NCBI RefSeq assembly: GCF_030811555.1
Contig: NZ_JAUSQZ010000001.1
Coordinates: 3,655,241-3,719,240, forward strand
Direction: 5' to 3'
DNA: 64,000 bases
DNA from: Kineosporia succinea
GTDB taxonomy: Bacteria; Actinomycetota; Actinomycetes; Actinomycetales; Kineosporiaceae
In this document: one piece after another, positions 32,535 through 40,381 of the stretch
How the letters are laid out: each line of letters starts with the position of its first letter
How positions within the stretch are numbered: the stretch's first letter is position 1
Notes under the pieces: model-generated
Told to the model about the DNA's origin: nothing
Seen by the model: the letters and a program-made list of their open reading frames with translations, nothing else
Database searches by the model: none
Translations under genes and position numbers: made by a program

Positions 32535-32720
32535 GTGGCAGGACGACCCACCCTCACCGTGTTCGAGCTCTGCCAAGAGCTGGGTATCGGACGCTCGACC
32601 TTCTACGAATGGCGCGCGAAGCGTCGCGGCCCTCGCTGTATCAAGCTCCCGAACGGTGAATTGCGCATCCGCAAGGTTGATTTCGCTGAATGGCTCGAAT
32701 CGCTGGAAGAGGCCGCCTGA
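32535..32720 (+). CDS. xis: Excisionase-type MerR/HTH_17 protein
   Basis: 61 residues with one helix-turn-helix: LTVFELCQELGIGRSTFYEWRAKRRGPRCIKLPNGELRIRKVDFAEWLESL. This is the standard excisionase layout of AICEs (a recognition helix, then a wing with an RI-x-KVDFAEWL ending). It directs the integrase toward excision. Its stop shares one base with the integrase ATG (TGATG), so the two are coupled. A GTG start is used, and the region ahead holds GGGGACA/TGTCCCC motifs. Confidence 0.9.
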   Translation: MAGRPTLTVFELCQELGIGRSTFYEWRAKRRGPRCIKLPNGELRIRKVDFAEWLESLEEAA

Positions 32721-34162
32721 TGGAAACCACCTACGATGTGAAGATCTGGAAGACCGAGGTGTACCGGGGAAAGCGGCTCACCAGCTACACGGTGCGGTGG
32801 AAGGTGGCCGGCCAGGAATGGCGAGAGCCGTTCCGGACCTCGGCCCTGGCCGAGAGCTTCCGGTCCGGGCTGACCTCGGCCACACGCAAGGGGGAGGCGT
32901 TCAACGTCCTCACCGGCCGGCCGCTGTCGATGGATCGGGTGAGCGTTGATGAGAAGTGGTACGACCACGCGTGCAAGTTCGTTGATCTGAAGTGGCCGCA
33001 CGTCGCGGCCACCACCCGCCGCACGCACGCCGAGGCCATGACCGCGGTGACCATGCTGATGCTGAAGACCGAGGCGCCCGACCCGAAGCTGATCCGTACG
33101 GTGCTGCGGGTGTGGGGTTTCAACACCGTCAAGCGGGCCGACCCGAAGATGCCTGAAGAACAGAAAGCTGCCCTGGCGTGGGTGAAGCGCAACAGCCGAC
33201 CGGTGGCGGCCCTGTCGGCCCCGGAGACGCTGCGGGCCGTGCTGAACGGGCTCACGCTCAAGCTCGACGGGGAACCGATGGCCAGTAGCGTTCTGACGCG
33301 CCGGCGGAAGATCTTCGGAACCTCCCTTGAGTACGCGGTGGAGCGAAAGTTGCTCACCAGCAACCCGATACCGAAGCTCAAGTGGACGGCGCCCAAGTCG
33401 TCCGGATCGGTCGACCGCCGGCGGGTGGCCAACCCGAGGCAGGCCGCGACGCTGCTGGACAGCGTGCGTCGTCAAGGTCGCTGGGGCCGGCACATGGTCG
33501 CCTTCTACGGGTGCCTGTACTACGCGGCTCTGCGTCCCGAAGAGGCCGTGGCGTTACGACGATCCAACCTGGTCCTACCTGCGGAGGGCTGGGGTTCGAT
33601 GACGATCGAGTCCGCAGAGCCCTACGCGGGCAAGGAGTGGACGAACACCGGTGAGAACCGCGATCGGCGACAGCTCAAGCAGCGCGACCGAGGCGAGACG
33701 CGCACCATCCCGATCTCGCCTCCGCTGACGCTGCTGCTGAACGAGCACCTGGCGCTCTACCGCCCGAAGTCCGGTGGTCGGATCTTCTGGGGTGAGCGCA
33801 ACCGGGACGAGCTTCCGGTGGGCACCGTGCACCGGGTGTGGAGCTGGGCACGGAAGGACGCGTTCACGGCCGAGGTGGCCGCCTCGCCGCTGGCGGCGGT
33901 GCCGTACGACCTGCGGCACGCGGCGGTGTCCACGTGGCTCAACGGTGGGGTGCCGCCGACCCAGGTCGCGGAGTGGGCCGGCCACTCGGTGGAGGTGCTG
34001 CTGAAGATCTACGCGAAGTGTCTCGACGGGGGAGCCGGGGAGATGCAGCGGCGGATGGAGTCGGCGCTAGGGCTGGGGCCGGCCGCCAGGGGCACCCGGC
34101 CGGCCAAAAACTTCCCCGCGTATTCCCCGCAGACTTCCCCGCGCATTCCCCGTGAACGCTAG
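32720..34162 (+). CDS. int: Tyrosine-type site-specific integrase
   Basis: 480 residues. An N-terminal arm-binding domain opens TTYDVKIWKTEVYRGKRLTSYTVRWKVAGQEW. A SAM-like core-binding domain follows, then the catalytic domain with the first Arg in ALRPEEAVALR, the box around PYDLRHAAVSTWL (the usual first His is Tyr, with R-H retained), GH in WAGHSVEVLL and the nucleophile Tyr in KIYAKCL. It should recombine the 45-bp site in tRNA-Arg(CCG). The stop lies about 100 bp from attR, the usual int-attP arrangement. The C-terminal tail is Pro/Arg-rich. Confidence 0.94.
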   Translation: METTYDVKIWKTEVYRGKRLTSYTVRWKVAGQEWREPFRTSALAESFRSGLTSATRKGEAFNVLTGRPLSMDRVSVDEKWYDHACKFVDLKWPHVAATTRRTHAEAMTAVTMLMLKTEAPDPKLIRTVLRVWGFNTVKRADPKMPEEQKAALAWVKRNSRPVAALSAPETLRAVLNGLTLKLDGEPMASSVLTRRRKIFGTSLEYAVERKLLTSNPIPKLKWTAPKSSGSVDRRRVANPRQAATLLDSVRRQGRWGRHMVAFYGCLYYAALRPEEAVALRRSNLVLPAEGWGSMTIESAEPYAGKEWTNTGENRDRRQLKQRDRGETRTIPISPPLTLLLNEHLALYRPKSGGRIFWGERNRDELPVGTVHRVWSWARKDAFTAEVAASPLAAVPYDLRHAAVSTWLNGGVPPTQVAEWAGHSVEVLLKIYAKCLDGGAGEMQRRMESALGLGPAARGTRPAKNFPAYSPQTSPRIPRER

Positions 34163-34204
34163 TTAGGAGCCGTTGAGGGCCGGACACGGCCGGACTCAAA
34201 ACAG

Positions 34205-34240
34205 AAGCCGCTGACCGGGATACTGCCTGGTCAGCGGCTT
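34205..34240 (-). terminator. Element-borne hairpin serving as tRNA-Arg terminator
   Basis: AAGCCGCTGACC (34205-34216) pairs exactly with GGTCAGCGGCTT (34229-34240). On the minus strand it follows the intact tRNA by about 20 bp and lies inside the element, so it replaces the native terminator at 19444-19484. Both share the string CCGCTGACCAGGCA. Confidence 0.7.
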
Positions 34241-34259
34241 GTTTTGGCTGGTCCTGCGG

Positions 34260-34334
34260 TGGTGCCCCCGGCAGGATTCGAACCTGCGCTTTCGCCTCCG
34301 GAGGGCGACGCTCTATCCCCTGAGCTACGGGGGC
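34260..34334 (-). tRNA. tRNA-Arg (anticodon CCG)
   Basis: Read leftward from 34334: acceptor GCCCCCG, D arm GCTC/GAGC, anticodon stem TCGCC/GGCGA with loop CTCCGGA (anticodon CCG, decoding CGG), T arm GCAGG-TTCGAAT-CCTGC, acceptor CGGGGGC, discriminator A at 34263 and an encoded CCA at 34262-34260. It is complete. Its 3' part is the attR core. The flanking element DNA supplies the CCA. Confidence 0.95.
34262..34306 (-). repeat. attR: 45-bp direct repeat within tRNA-Arg
   Basis: Identical over 45 bp to 19503-19547. It runs from the anticodon stem to just past the discriminator base, as expected for crossover in the anticodon loop region by a tyrosine integrase. Confidence 0.93.
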
Positions 34335-34411
34335 TCGGGTGTTCCCGAGACTAGCAGTCCGGCGGCCCCGACCGCCAATGCGTTGCCCTCGCCCCGCGCG
34401 TCCGACCCGGG

Positions 34412-35155
34412 TCAGTCGCCGAGGCTCACTTCGAGGTCCAGGTCGACCAGGACGTCTTCCTTGTCGCTGCCCGCGATCAGCGCGTCGAGGAAGGTCGTGG
34501 TCTCGCCGGCCGCGGCCTCGGCGTCGCCCGCGATGATCGCCTCCACCAGGTCGTGGTGGTCGTCGTCGCCCGGGGCGATCACGGCGACGTTGAAGCGGAC
34601 GTTCTCCTGCAGGGCGCCGAGCAGGTTCTCGTAGAGGTCGATCAGCACCGGGTTGTGCGACGCCTGCACGATGGCGCGGTGCAGGCGCACGTCGCGGGCC
34701 ACCAGTTCGTCGACGTCACCCAGCAGGCGCGCACTTTGGCGGCCGGCCAGGAGCTCGCGCAGCACGGCGATGTCGGCCGGGGTGCGGCGGCAGGCGGCCA
34801 GACGGGCCGCTCCGACCTCGAGCGTGCGGCGGACCTCGAGCACGTCGCGGCGCTGGGCGCCCGCGACCCGGCGGCTCACGGCCCCGGCCAGCTCGCTGGC
34901 CGCCAGGACGTAGGTGCCCGAGCCCTGACGGCGCTCGAGCAGGCCGGCGTGCACCAGCGACTGCACGGCCTCGCGCACCGTGTTGCGGCTCGTGGCGGTG
35001 AGCTGGGACAGCTCGGTCTCGGTGGGGATGCGCTCGCCCACGGCCCAGGAACCCGACGTGATCTGCGTGCGGAGCTGCTCGATGACCTGGTCGATCAGGC
35101 CAGAGCGCCGGGTCGAACGCAGCGAGCTGGGAGCCTCACTCACGGGGGCTGACAT
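34412..35155 (-). CDS. FadR/FCD-type GntR regulator
   Basis: 247 residues. The winged helix-turn-helix (about 20-85) includes VIEQLRTQITSGSWAVGERIPTETELSQLTATSRNTVREAVQSLVHAGLLERRQGSGTYV. It is followed by an all-helical FCD effector domain (about 105-230) with LEVRRTLEVGAARLAACRRT, DVRLHRAIVQASHNPVLIDLYENLL and DHHDLVEAIIAGDAEAAAGE; the Asp and His residues are positioned to bind a metal. Such regulators usually sense carboxylic acids. It is the first chromosomal gene right of the element and is alone; no adjacent target operon is visible. Confidence 0.92.
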   Translation of the reverse strand: MSAPVSEAPSSLRSTRRSGLIDQVIEQLRTQITSGSWAVGERIPTETELSQLTATSRNTVREAVQSLVHAGLLERRQGSGTYVLAASELAGAVSRRVAGAQRRDVLEVRRTLEVGAARLAACRRTPADIAVLRELLAGRQSARLLGDVDELVARDVRLHRAIVQASHNPVLIDLYENLLGALQENVRFNVAVIAPGDDDHHDLVEAIIAGDAEAAAGETTTFLDALIAGSDKEDVLVDLDLEVSLGD

Positions 35156-35700
35156 CGCGTCATCCTACCAATCGCCGATAAAACGGATAGAGCTGTCGTC
35201 GCGCTGCGCTGATCCGGCGGGCACCGACCGCGGTCGGCCGCCGGGCAGGCCGGGATCTTGCTTCTGGTTCTTGACGTGACGGCTGCCACTGTGGCCAGCC
35301 TGCCACGTTCACGGCCCGTTTGGTGACCGGTCGGGTGACTGGTTGACTCAACGACTCCGGTGACCATGTCGTCAACCATCAGGGCTCTTTGATCGAAAAC
35401 GCGGGCGCTGGTGGACGCGCGGACTCACCGGCGCGGCCGAGTGGGGTTTCGTCGGTGGTCGCCGAACCGGAAATCGTTGCCCGAGGGTCGTTTCGGGAGC
35501 GGGGTGATAACCGATTCGGGCGCCTCCGACACGCCCTGTCACATCGCCGCTGCCGTACGGGTGCAGTTGGCCGGATCTCGCTGTCACGACTGAGGACTCA
35601 CGGTGAAGGCCCGGCTCGGAAGAGGTGTTCTTCGCCGCCGGAACGTTATTGACCCGTCATTCGGCTGATCACTGACCTCGTACGGTGTGGTTGGCATCGC
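35156..35700. other. No intact gene; decayed region beside T7SS remnants
   Basis: Short frames only, none convincing. A GGTTGAC/GTCAACC inverted repeat lies near 35341-35378. The region runs into the EccC remnant, so it may be degraded coding sequence, but I could not recognise what it was. Confidence 0.5.
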
Positions 35701-36064
35701 CGCAGCCGGCGGGGCGCGATCCCCGACAGCCACCGGATCGGCTACGGCACCGGGGCCCAGCGCAGTGAGGAGATCCTCGCCGAGATCGCCCAGGTGCTGC
35801 GGGGCCGTCTGCCCGGCCCCGAACTCACAGCCGACGAACTGCGCAACCGCAGCTGGTGGCACGGGCCGGGCGATGTACGAATCGGTGACGACGGCCATGC
35901 GCGAGATCGGCTCAGCCGGCGTGATCTTGAACGGCCAGCGTGACGAGGGCGCCCTGCTCGGCAATGTCCGGCCTCCCGCCCAGCCACCCGGCCGGGGCTG
36001 GCTGGTTTCCCGCGAAAGAGGAACGGAGCTGGTGCAACTGGCCTGGCTCCCGCCCCCGGAGTGA
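35701..36064 (+). pseudogene. EccC/FtsK-type T7SS ATPase, C-terminal remnant with deletion
   Basis: In one frame (35701 to about 35870) it reads RRGAIPDSHRIGYGTG, then EEILAEIAQVLRGRLPGPELTADELRNRSWWHGP, matching the last ATPase domain of EccC. In the next frame (about 35845-36064) it continues RAMYESVTTAMREIGSAGVILNGQRDEGALLGNVRPPAQPPGRGWLV and ends ELVQLAWLPPPE, the EccC C-terminus. The segment that normally lies between (Walker B strand and following helices, about 35-40 codons) is missing and the frame changes at the join. No start, P-loops or upstream domains remain. It is a dead fragment of a type VII secretion motor. Confidence 0.77.
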
Positions 36065-36300
36065 CGAGGTCGGACAGGTGGTTTCGTCAACCGTGAGAGG
36101 GACCGGCGTGCGGGTGCTCCGGCGAGCGGAGTGATGAAGCACCTATCGGAAGCCACAGTCGATTTCGGTAACGTTGAAGGGGGCGATGTGAGGGCAGGCG
36201 TGGTGAGGCGCCTGCATTGCCGGCTGCTCGTCACTGATGGACGGAGTGCGGCTACGGCTCACCAATGCACGACGTTCGTATTTCCAAGGAGGGAATGACC

Positions 36301-36798
36301 ATGGGTGAAAGGGTTGAGGTCGATCTGGCCTCGCTGGGCACGTTCGCCACGTCGGTGGACGGACTGGCATCCGGCCACAGCAGCAACGCGGACAAGCATT
36401 CTCAGGATCTGCTCGCGCGCACGGGAGAGATGTACGCCGCGGGTGACGCGTTCTACGAGGCCAAGGCTTTCGCGCTGTATCACAGCCGCCTGGCGTACTC
36501 GGCGGGGTCGATGCTGACGGACACGATCGCCGGCCTGGAGAGTCTGGGCAGCGGAGCCCGTTACTGCGCGGCGAATTACGCCGCGAGCGACGAGCGCAAC
36601 GCCGAGGCTCAGCGTCGTCAGTCGGGTGACGCGGAGACCGTTCCGGACTCGCCGGTGGATGAGGCGTTCGGTTCCACGCAGAAGAACGAGTACGTCCCAC
36701 CGGGCAACAGCCCCGAGGAGGTGCTGGCCCGTAAAGAGGCGATCAACAATGCCCGTATGCAGGTGACGCCTCCGGATGTGGCGGGTCAGGGCGGTTGA
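36301..36798 (+). CDS. EspC-like T7SS-associated secreted protein
   Basis: 165 residues from the ATG at 36301, chosen because AAGGAGG precedes it by about 9 nt. Residues 1-105 form a helix-turn-helix hairpin (VEVDLASLGTFATSVDGLA, then SMLTDTIAGLESLGSGARYCAANYAASDERN). A YxxxD motif lies at 93-97 (YAASD), the general export signal of type VII secretion substrates of the EspC/WXG100 superfamily. The remainder is polar and disordered. There is no signal peptide. It may pair with the large protein at 37570. The machine that would export it is not intact in this window. Confidence 0.72.
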   Translation: MGERVEVDLASLGTFATSVDGLASGHSSNADKHSQDLLARTGEMYAAGDAFYEAKAFALYHSRLAYSAGSMLTDTIAGLESLGSGARYCAANYAASDERNAEAQRRQSGDAETVPDSPVDEAFGSTQKNEYVPPGNSPEEVLARKEAINNARMQVTPPDVAGQGG

Positions 36799-36826
36799 GT
36801 TAGGCATTCAGGGGCAGGTCGACACG

Positions 36827-37504
36827 ATGCCGGAACGCGAAAGTGTGGGGACAGTGAGGAAACGAGCGTCCAAGAGGGCGGTGTGCGCGAGCGCCCTGAT
36901 GGCGCTGGCGCTTTCGGCGTGCGGCGGCACGTCCGGGGGCGACGCCAGCAATCCGATCGTCTCGTCGTCACTGCCGACGGGGGCAGCCGTGCCGACGGGG
37001 ACTCCATCGGCTTCCTCGCCCGGGGAGGCTGCGTCGCCGACCGTGAGCGTCTTCGCTCGCACGAGTGATTCCGCGGATCAGGTTCTGGCCGGGGCCAGCG
37101 AGGCGATCCGGAATGCGCCCGGTGATGTGCTTGCGACCATTGCCTTCGAAATCGAGGCCTACCACATTCAGGGGCCGGTGAAGTATGCCCCGGTCACGAA
37201 GTCGAGTGTCTTCACCAAGCGGATGAAGTGGTTCACGGACGAGGAGCTGGACGGCATTACCTACTTCGTGATGCTTCCGTTCACGGATTGGCAGGGTAAG
37301 AGGGCCTATCTGCTCGCGACTTCACGGGCGCCTACGGACTTTCGGAAGATCTTTGTGACGGAAGACAATGGGGCTGCGGATCTTTCCTCACTCGGTGAGA
37401 TTCAGTCACTCACGGTGGACGACTTGGATTCGGTGTCGGACTGGCGGCCGTTCTTGAGTCGGCCTGTCTGGCCTTCGGAGATGCGGACCAGTGAAGATTC
37501 CTGA
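36827..37504 (+). CDS. Lipoprotein of unknown function
   Basis: About 225 residues from the ATG at 36827; a GTG at 36854 gives a more typical signal peptide start. The signal sequence VRKRASKRAVCASALMALAL leads into the lipobox LSAC, then a Gly/Ser/Pro/Thr linker and a mature domain of about 150 residues (VLAGASEAIRNAPGDVLATIAFEIEAYHIQ, then TYFVMLPFTDWQGKRAYLLATS). No family recognised. It lies between an EspC-like gene and a large putative substrate. In T7SS cassettes such a gene can encode an immunity or accessory protein; that is a guess from position. Confidence 0.73.
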   Translation: MPERESVGTVRKRASKRAVCASALMALALSACGGTSGGDASNPIVSSSLPTGAAVPTGTPSASSPGEAASPTVSVFARTSDSADQVLAGASEAIRNAPGDVLATIAFEIEAYHIQGPVKYAPVTKSSVFTKRMKWFTDEELDGITYFVMLPFTDWQGKRAYLLATSRAPTDFRKIFVTEDNGAADLSSLGEIQSLTVDDLDSVSDWRPFLSRPVWPSEMRTSEDS

Positions 37505-37569
37505 CAACGTCGATGTCGACCGACTGCGCTCGTGGTGCGACGAGCCAACCCGGGTGAGGTAGAGGGCGA

Positions 37570-38754
37570 ATGCCTGGGCAAGGGGAATTCTGGGGCTTTC
37601 GGCAGCCGGCTTCGAGTGGTGACGCGCGCGGTCAGTTCTACAGCGGTGAGACGTCCCAGGCCGAACTGGACGGCATGCGCTCTGATTGGTCTTCCACGAA
37701 CATCTTTCATATGTACAACGTCTCCGAGCAGCAGGATTCAGCTCCGCTGACTGCCGCGGCGGCGACCTGGGGGCGAGTCGTCTCCATACTTGAGGGCATT
37801 GGGTCCGGCCTGCAAGACGCCGGTAGCGCCATGCAAGATGGATGGGACCCGTCGGTAACCGATGCGGCGGCGAACTTCTTCACGCATGTCGGGGCGGGTG
37901 CCTGGTCGGTGGATGAGTGGCTGTCTCATGCCAGAACGAATCAGACGGCGCTGGAAGCCATGGCTGAGAACGTGATTGAGGCGAAGCGGCAGGTCAAGAC
38001 CATCTATGCCAACTACAAGGTGGATTACCAGGCCGCGGTTGCCGAGTTCGCGCGGACATCTCTTGAAGGAGATGCCCCTCTGACCCGGACCGGGGATGCT
38101 GCCGAGTCACGGCAGAGTGACCTGGACTCGAAACTGGAAGAAGTCGCCGCGCGCTACCAGCCTCAGATGGCGGCCGTGATGACCACTCTCGCCGCGGCTT
38201 ACATCTCCAACGGCAGTTCCATGCGTGAGGGCAGCAAGTACCAGGGGCCGGTGACCGCCAAGGATGCGCCCGGGGCGTCGTCTGGTTCGTCGAACAATCG
38301 TTCGTCCAGCGATGGATCTCGTGGCAGTGGCAACGGTGGCGGGTCGAATCGCAGCAACGGCGGGGGCGACGGCAACAACACCGGTACCGGAACCCGGCGT
38401 TCGACCGGTGATTACGGAAATCCGAGGTCCACTCCCGCCAAGCGGCCGCGCTCGTCGACCGGTGACGGTACGGATACGCCGACGAACGATCCGTCGGGCA
38501 GCGACGGGACCGGGGGCACCGGCAGTTCCACTGGCTCCTCGGGGAGTCCTACCGGCACCGGGAACGGGGCACCGACGGGAGGTGGGACGGGGACCGGCAA
38601 CGGGACCGGAGCGTCAACCGGCAACGGCTCGAGCAACGGCACCGGAACGGGAACCGGCACCGGCGTCATGGCCGGCACCCCGATCGCCGGCCGTCCGACC
38701 CCCGTCACCAGCACCCCCGCCGGCTCCGGCAACCCGGCGGGCTCGGCGCCCTGA
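37570..38754 (+). CDS. Putative T7SS substrate with Gly/Thr/Ser-rich tail
   Basis: 394 residues. The first 220 or so are largely helical with Trp/Gly-containing turns (AATWGRVVSILEGIGSGL, GWDPSVTDAAANFF, VGAGAWSVDEWLSHARTNQTALEAMAENVIEAKRQVKTI), reminiscent of WXG100/PPE-like secreted proteins. Residues about 225-394 are low-complexity Gly, Ser, Thr and Asn repeats (GTGTGTGTG type) ending GSGNPAGSAP. There is no signal peptide or toxin motif. Its stop is 2 bp before the truncated EccA-like frame, and the Ala/Gly tail may run into a deletion junction, so an original C-terminal domain may have been lost. Confidence 0.7.
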   Translation: MPGQGEFWGFRQPASSGDARGQFYSGETSQAELDGMRSDWSSTNIFHMYNVSEQQDSAPLTAAAATWGRVVSILEGIGSGLQDAGSAMQDGWDPSVTDAAANFFTHVGAGAWSVDEWLSHARTNQTALEAMAENVIEAKRQVKTIYANYKVDYQAAVAEFARTSLEGDAPLTRTGDAAESRQSDLDSKLEEVAARYQPQMAAVMTTLAAAYISNGSSMREGSKYQGPVTAKDAPGASSGSSNNRSSSDGSRGSGNGGGSNRSNGGGDGNNTGTGTRRSTGDYGNPRSTPAKRPRSSTGDGTDTPTNDPSGSDGTGGTGSSTGSSGSPTGTGNGAPTGGGTGTGNGTGASTGNGSSNGTGTGTGTGVMAGTPIAGRPTPVTSTPAGSGNPAGSAP

Positions 38755-38756
38755 AG

Positions 38757-39371
38757 GTGCTGCCCAGTGGCGGTTTCCGCGAGGTCAGCCGCCGTGACCT
38801 GGTGGGTCAGTACCTGGGGCACACCGCCGAGAAGACCGCCTCGGTGGTCGACGCGGCGATGGGTGGCGTGCTCTTCATCGACGAGGCGTACACCCTGTCC
38901 CGGTCGGCCGGCAGCAACGACTTCGGCCAGGAGTCGATCGACACCCTGGTCAAGCTGATGGAAGACCACCGCCACGAGATCGCCGTGATCGTGGCCGGTT
39001 ACACCCGGGAGATGTCCGACTTCCTCGATGCCAACCCGGGTCTGGCGTCGCGGTTCTCGAAGGCGGTGGAGTTCACGAACTACGCCCCCGACGACCTCCT
39101 GATGATCATGGACCGGATCGCCGTCGGCGGCGACTACCTGCTCGCCCCCGGCACCCTGCCGTTGCTGCACCGCTACTTCGCCCGGCTGTCCCACGACCCG
39201 AACTTCGGCAATGCCCGGGAGGCCCGAAAACTCTTCGAGGGCATGCGCAAGGCCCAGGCCCAGCGCCTGCGCCGGATCTCCGGGCGTCCCACGCTCGACG
39301 ACCTGCGCACCCTCACCGAGCAGGACCTGCTCGACGTGATCGGCGCCGTCGACGGGGCGGGCGCCCGATGA
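38757..39371 (+). pseudogene. EccA-like AAA+ ATPase, N-terminal half missing
   Basis: About 204 codons. It begins abruptly inside an AAA+ domain: VLPSGGFREVSRRDLVGQYLGHTAEKT. It continues with Walker B GGVLFIDEAYTL, sensor 1 IVAGYTREM, the Arg-finger region GLASRFSKAVEF and the lid through LFEGMRKAQAQRLR. This is the CbxX/CfxQ-EccA family. In EccA the missing stretch carries the TPR-like domain and the P-loop; here it is absent, so ATP binding is not expected. In the same frame, LGALK precedes it at the end of the neighbouring gene, consistent with a deletion joining the two. The stop overlaps the next gene (ATGA), so the downstream gene may still be coupled to it. Confidence 0.78.
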
Positions 39372-40339
39372 GCGGCGCGGAGGGCGACGGTCGCGCGCTG
39401 CGCCGGCCCCGCCCGGCCGGGACCGAGGTCGAGGTCACCGGGCGGGCCGCCGAGCCTACGGTGGTGGCCCGCGGCGCGACCGATGAGGAGAGCCGGGCCT
39501 CGGCCCAGCGGGTCAGCCGGGCGGTCGCGGAGCAGCTGATCGCGGCCGGGCGCCGGGGAGCGCCCACGACCGTGCCCGACCTGCCCCCGGCCGCCGACGA
39601 GGCCGCCGACGAGGCACAGGCCCGGAGCCGCTCGAACGACGCCCGGCGGCGCGGGGGCCCGGGCTCCCGCATCCATCGCCTGCGGGTGGACTGGCACGAA
39701 GCGGGGCCGTCCGCACTCGGCGCCCTCTCCGGCCGGATCGCCTCCACCGGCGTCCAGATCGGCCGGGGCGTCGACGGCATCCCGGTGCGCGCCGCGCTGT
39801 TCCGCCCGTCGCCGACTCGCCTGGTCGTGATCGGGACCCACCGGCTCGGCCGGCTGATGCTGCTGCGGGCCGCGGCGGCCGGAGCCCGCCCGGTCGTCCT
39901 CGCCGACGTCCCCCTGGCCTGGGACGACTTCGCCGTCCGGCTCGCCCGCACCGGGACCGGCACCACCGTGCTGCCGGCCGAGGCCCCGTTCTTCATGGGC
40001 GGGTCGGGCGCCGAGCCCCTGTTCGTGCTGCACTCGGCCGACGACGACGCGCAGACGCCCTACGAGGAGGAGTCGCAGGAGGGCTGGCGCTGCGACGCGG
40101 TGCTGACGCCCGGTGTCGGGCCGGAGGTGCTGACCGCTTTTCGTCTGGGAGGTCTTCTGGTGACCGGACGGCTCGACCCGGCCGACGCGTCCCACCTCTG
40201 CGCCACCCGGCTGACCGGCGAACTGACCCCGGACGACCTGGCCGGTCTGCCCGACGGGACCGTGGCCGTGTTCGCCGACGGCCGGGCCCGGATCATGCGG
40301 CTGGAGGAATCACCGGGCGAGGTGGCGCTCCTCGGTTAA
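39368..40339 (+). CDS. T7SS-neighbourhood protein, possibly EccE-like
   Basis: 323 residues. An Arg/Ala/Asp-rich N-terminal 100 is followed by a folded part starting IHRLRVDWHEAGPSALGALSGRIASTGVQIG. That part includes PTRLVVIGTHRLGRLMLLRAAAAGARPVVLADVPLAWDDFAVRLA and a C-terminal VFADGRARIMRLEESPGEVALL. The strand-turn-helix VVIGTHRLGRLMLLRA resembles the C-terminal domain of EccE-type proteins, but no membrane helix is present. It begins with an ATGA overlap with the truncated AAA+ gene. Assignment to the T7SS depends on context; confidence in the function is low. Confidence 0.6.
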   Translation: MSGAEGDGRALRRPRPAGTEVEVTGRAAEPTVVARGATDEESRASAQRVSRAVAEQLIAAGRRGAPTTVPDLPPAADEAADEAQARSRSNDARRRGGPGSRIHRLRVDWHEAGPSALGALSGRIASTGVQIGRGVDGIPVRAALFRPSPTRLVVIGTHRLGRLMLLRAAAAGARPVVLADVPLAWDDFAVRLARTGTGTTVLPAEAPFFMGGSGAEPLFVLHSADDDAQTPYEEESQEGWRCDAVLTPGVGPEVLTAFRLGGLLVTGRLDPADASHLCATRLTGELTPDDLAGLPDGTVAVFADGRARIMRLEESPGEVALLG

Positions 40340-40381
40340 TGCCTGCGAGCTCCACCTCCACCAGCGGATACCCTTGCCCGT

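Larger units (their letters stand above)
19503..34306. mobile_element. Actinomycete integrative and conjugative element (AICE) in tRNA-Arg(CCG)
   Basis: A 14.8-kb element bounded by exact 45-bp direct repeats. The right repeat is embedded in an intact tRNA gene. Content matches the AICE plan: tyrosine integrase and excisionase beside the attachment site, primase-polymerase plus RepA-like ATPase for replication, one TraB/FtsK-like double-strand DNA translocase and a DUF2637/SpdB-like protein for transfer and spread, and a KorSA-like GntR regulator with operators. There is no relaxase or type IV secretion set, as expected for FtsK-type conjugation. A low-G+C two-gene cargo sits near the left end. 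All backbone genes appear intact, so the element may still be mobile. Confidence 0.93.

Noticed and set aside
19503-34306. Prophage
   Set aside because: There are no capsid, terminase, tail or lysis genes; the content is replication plus FtsK-type conjugation.
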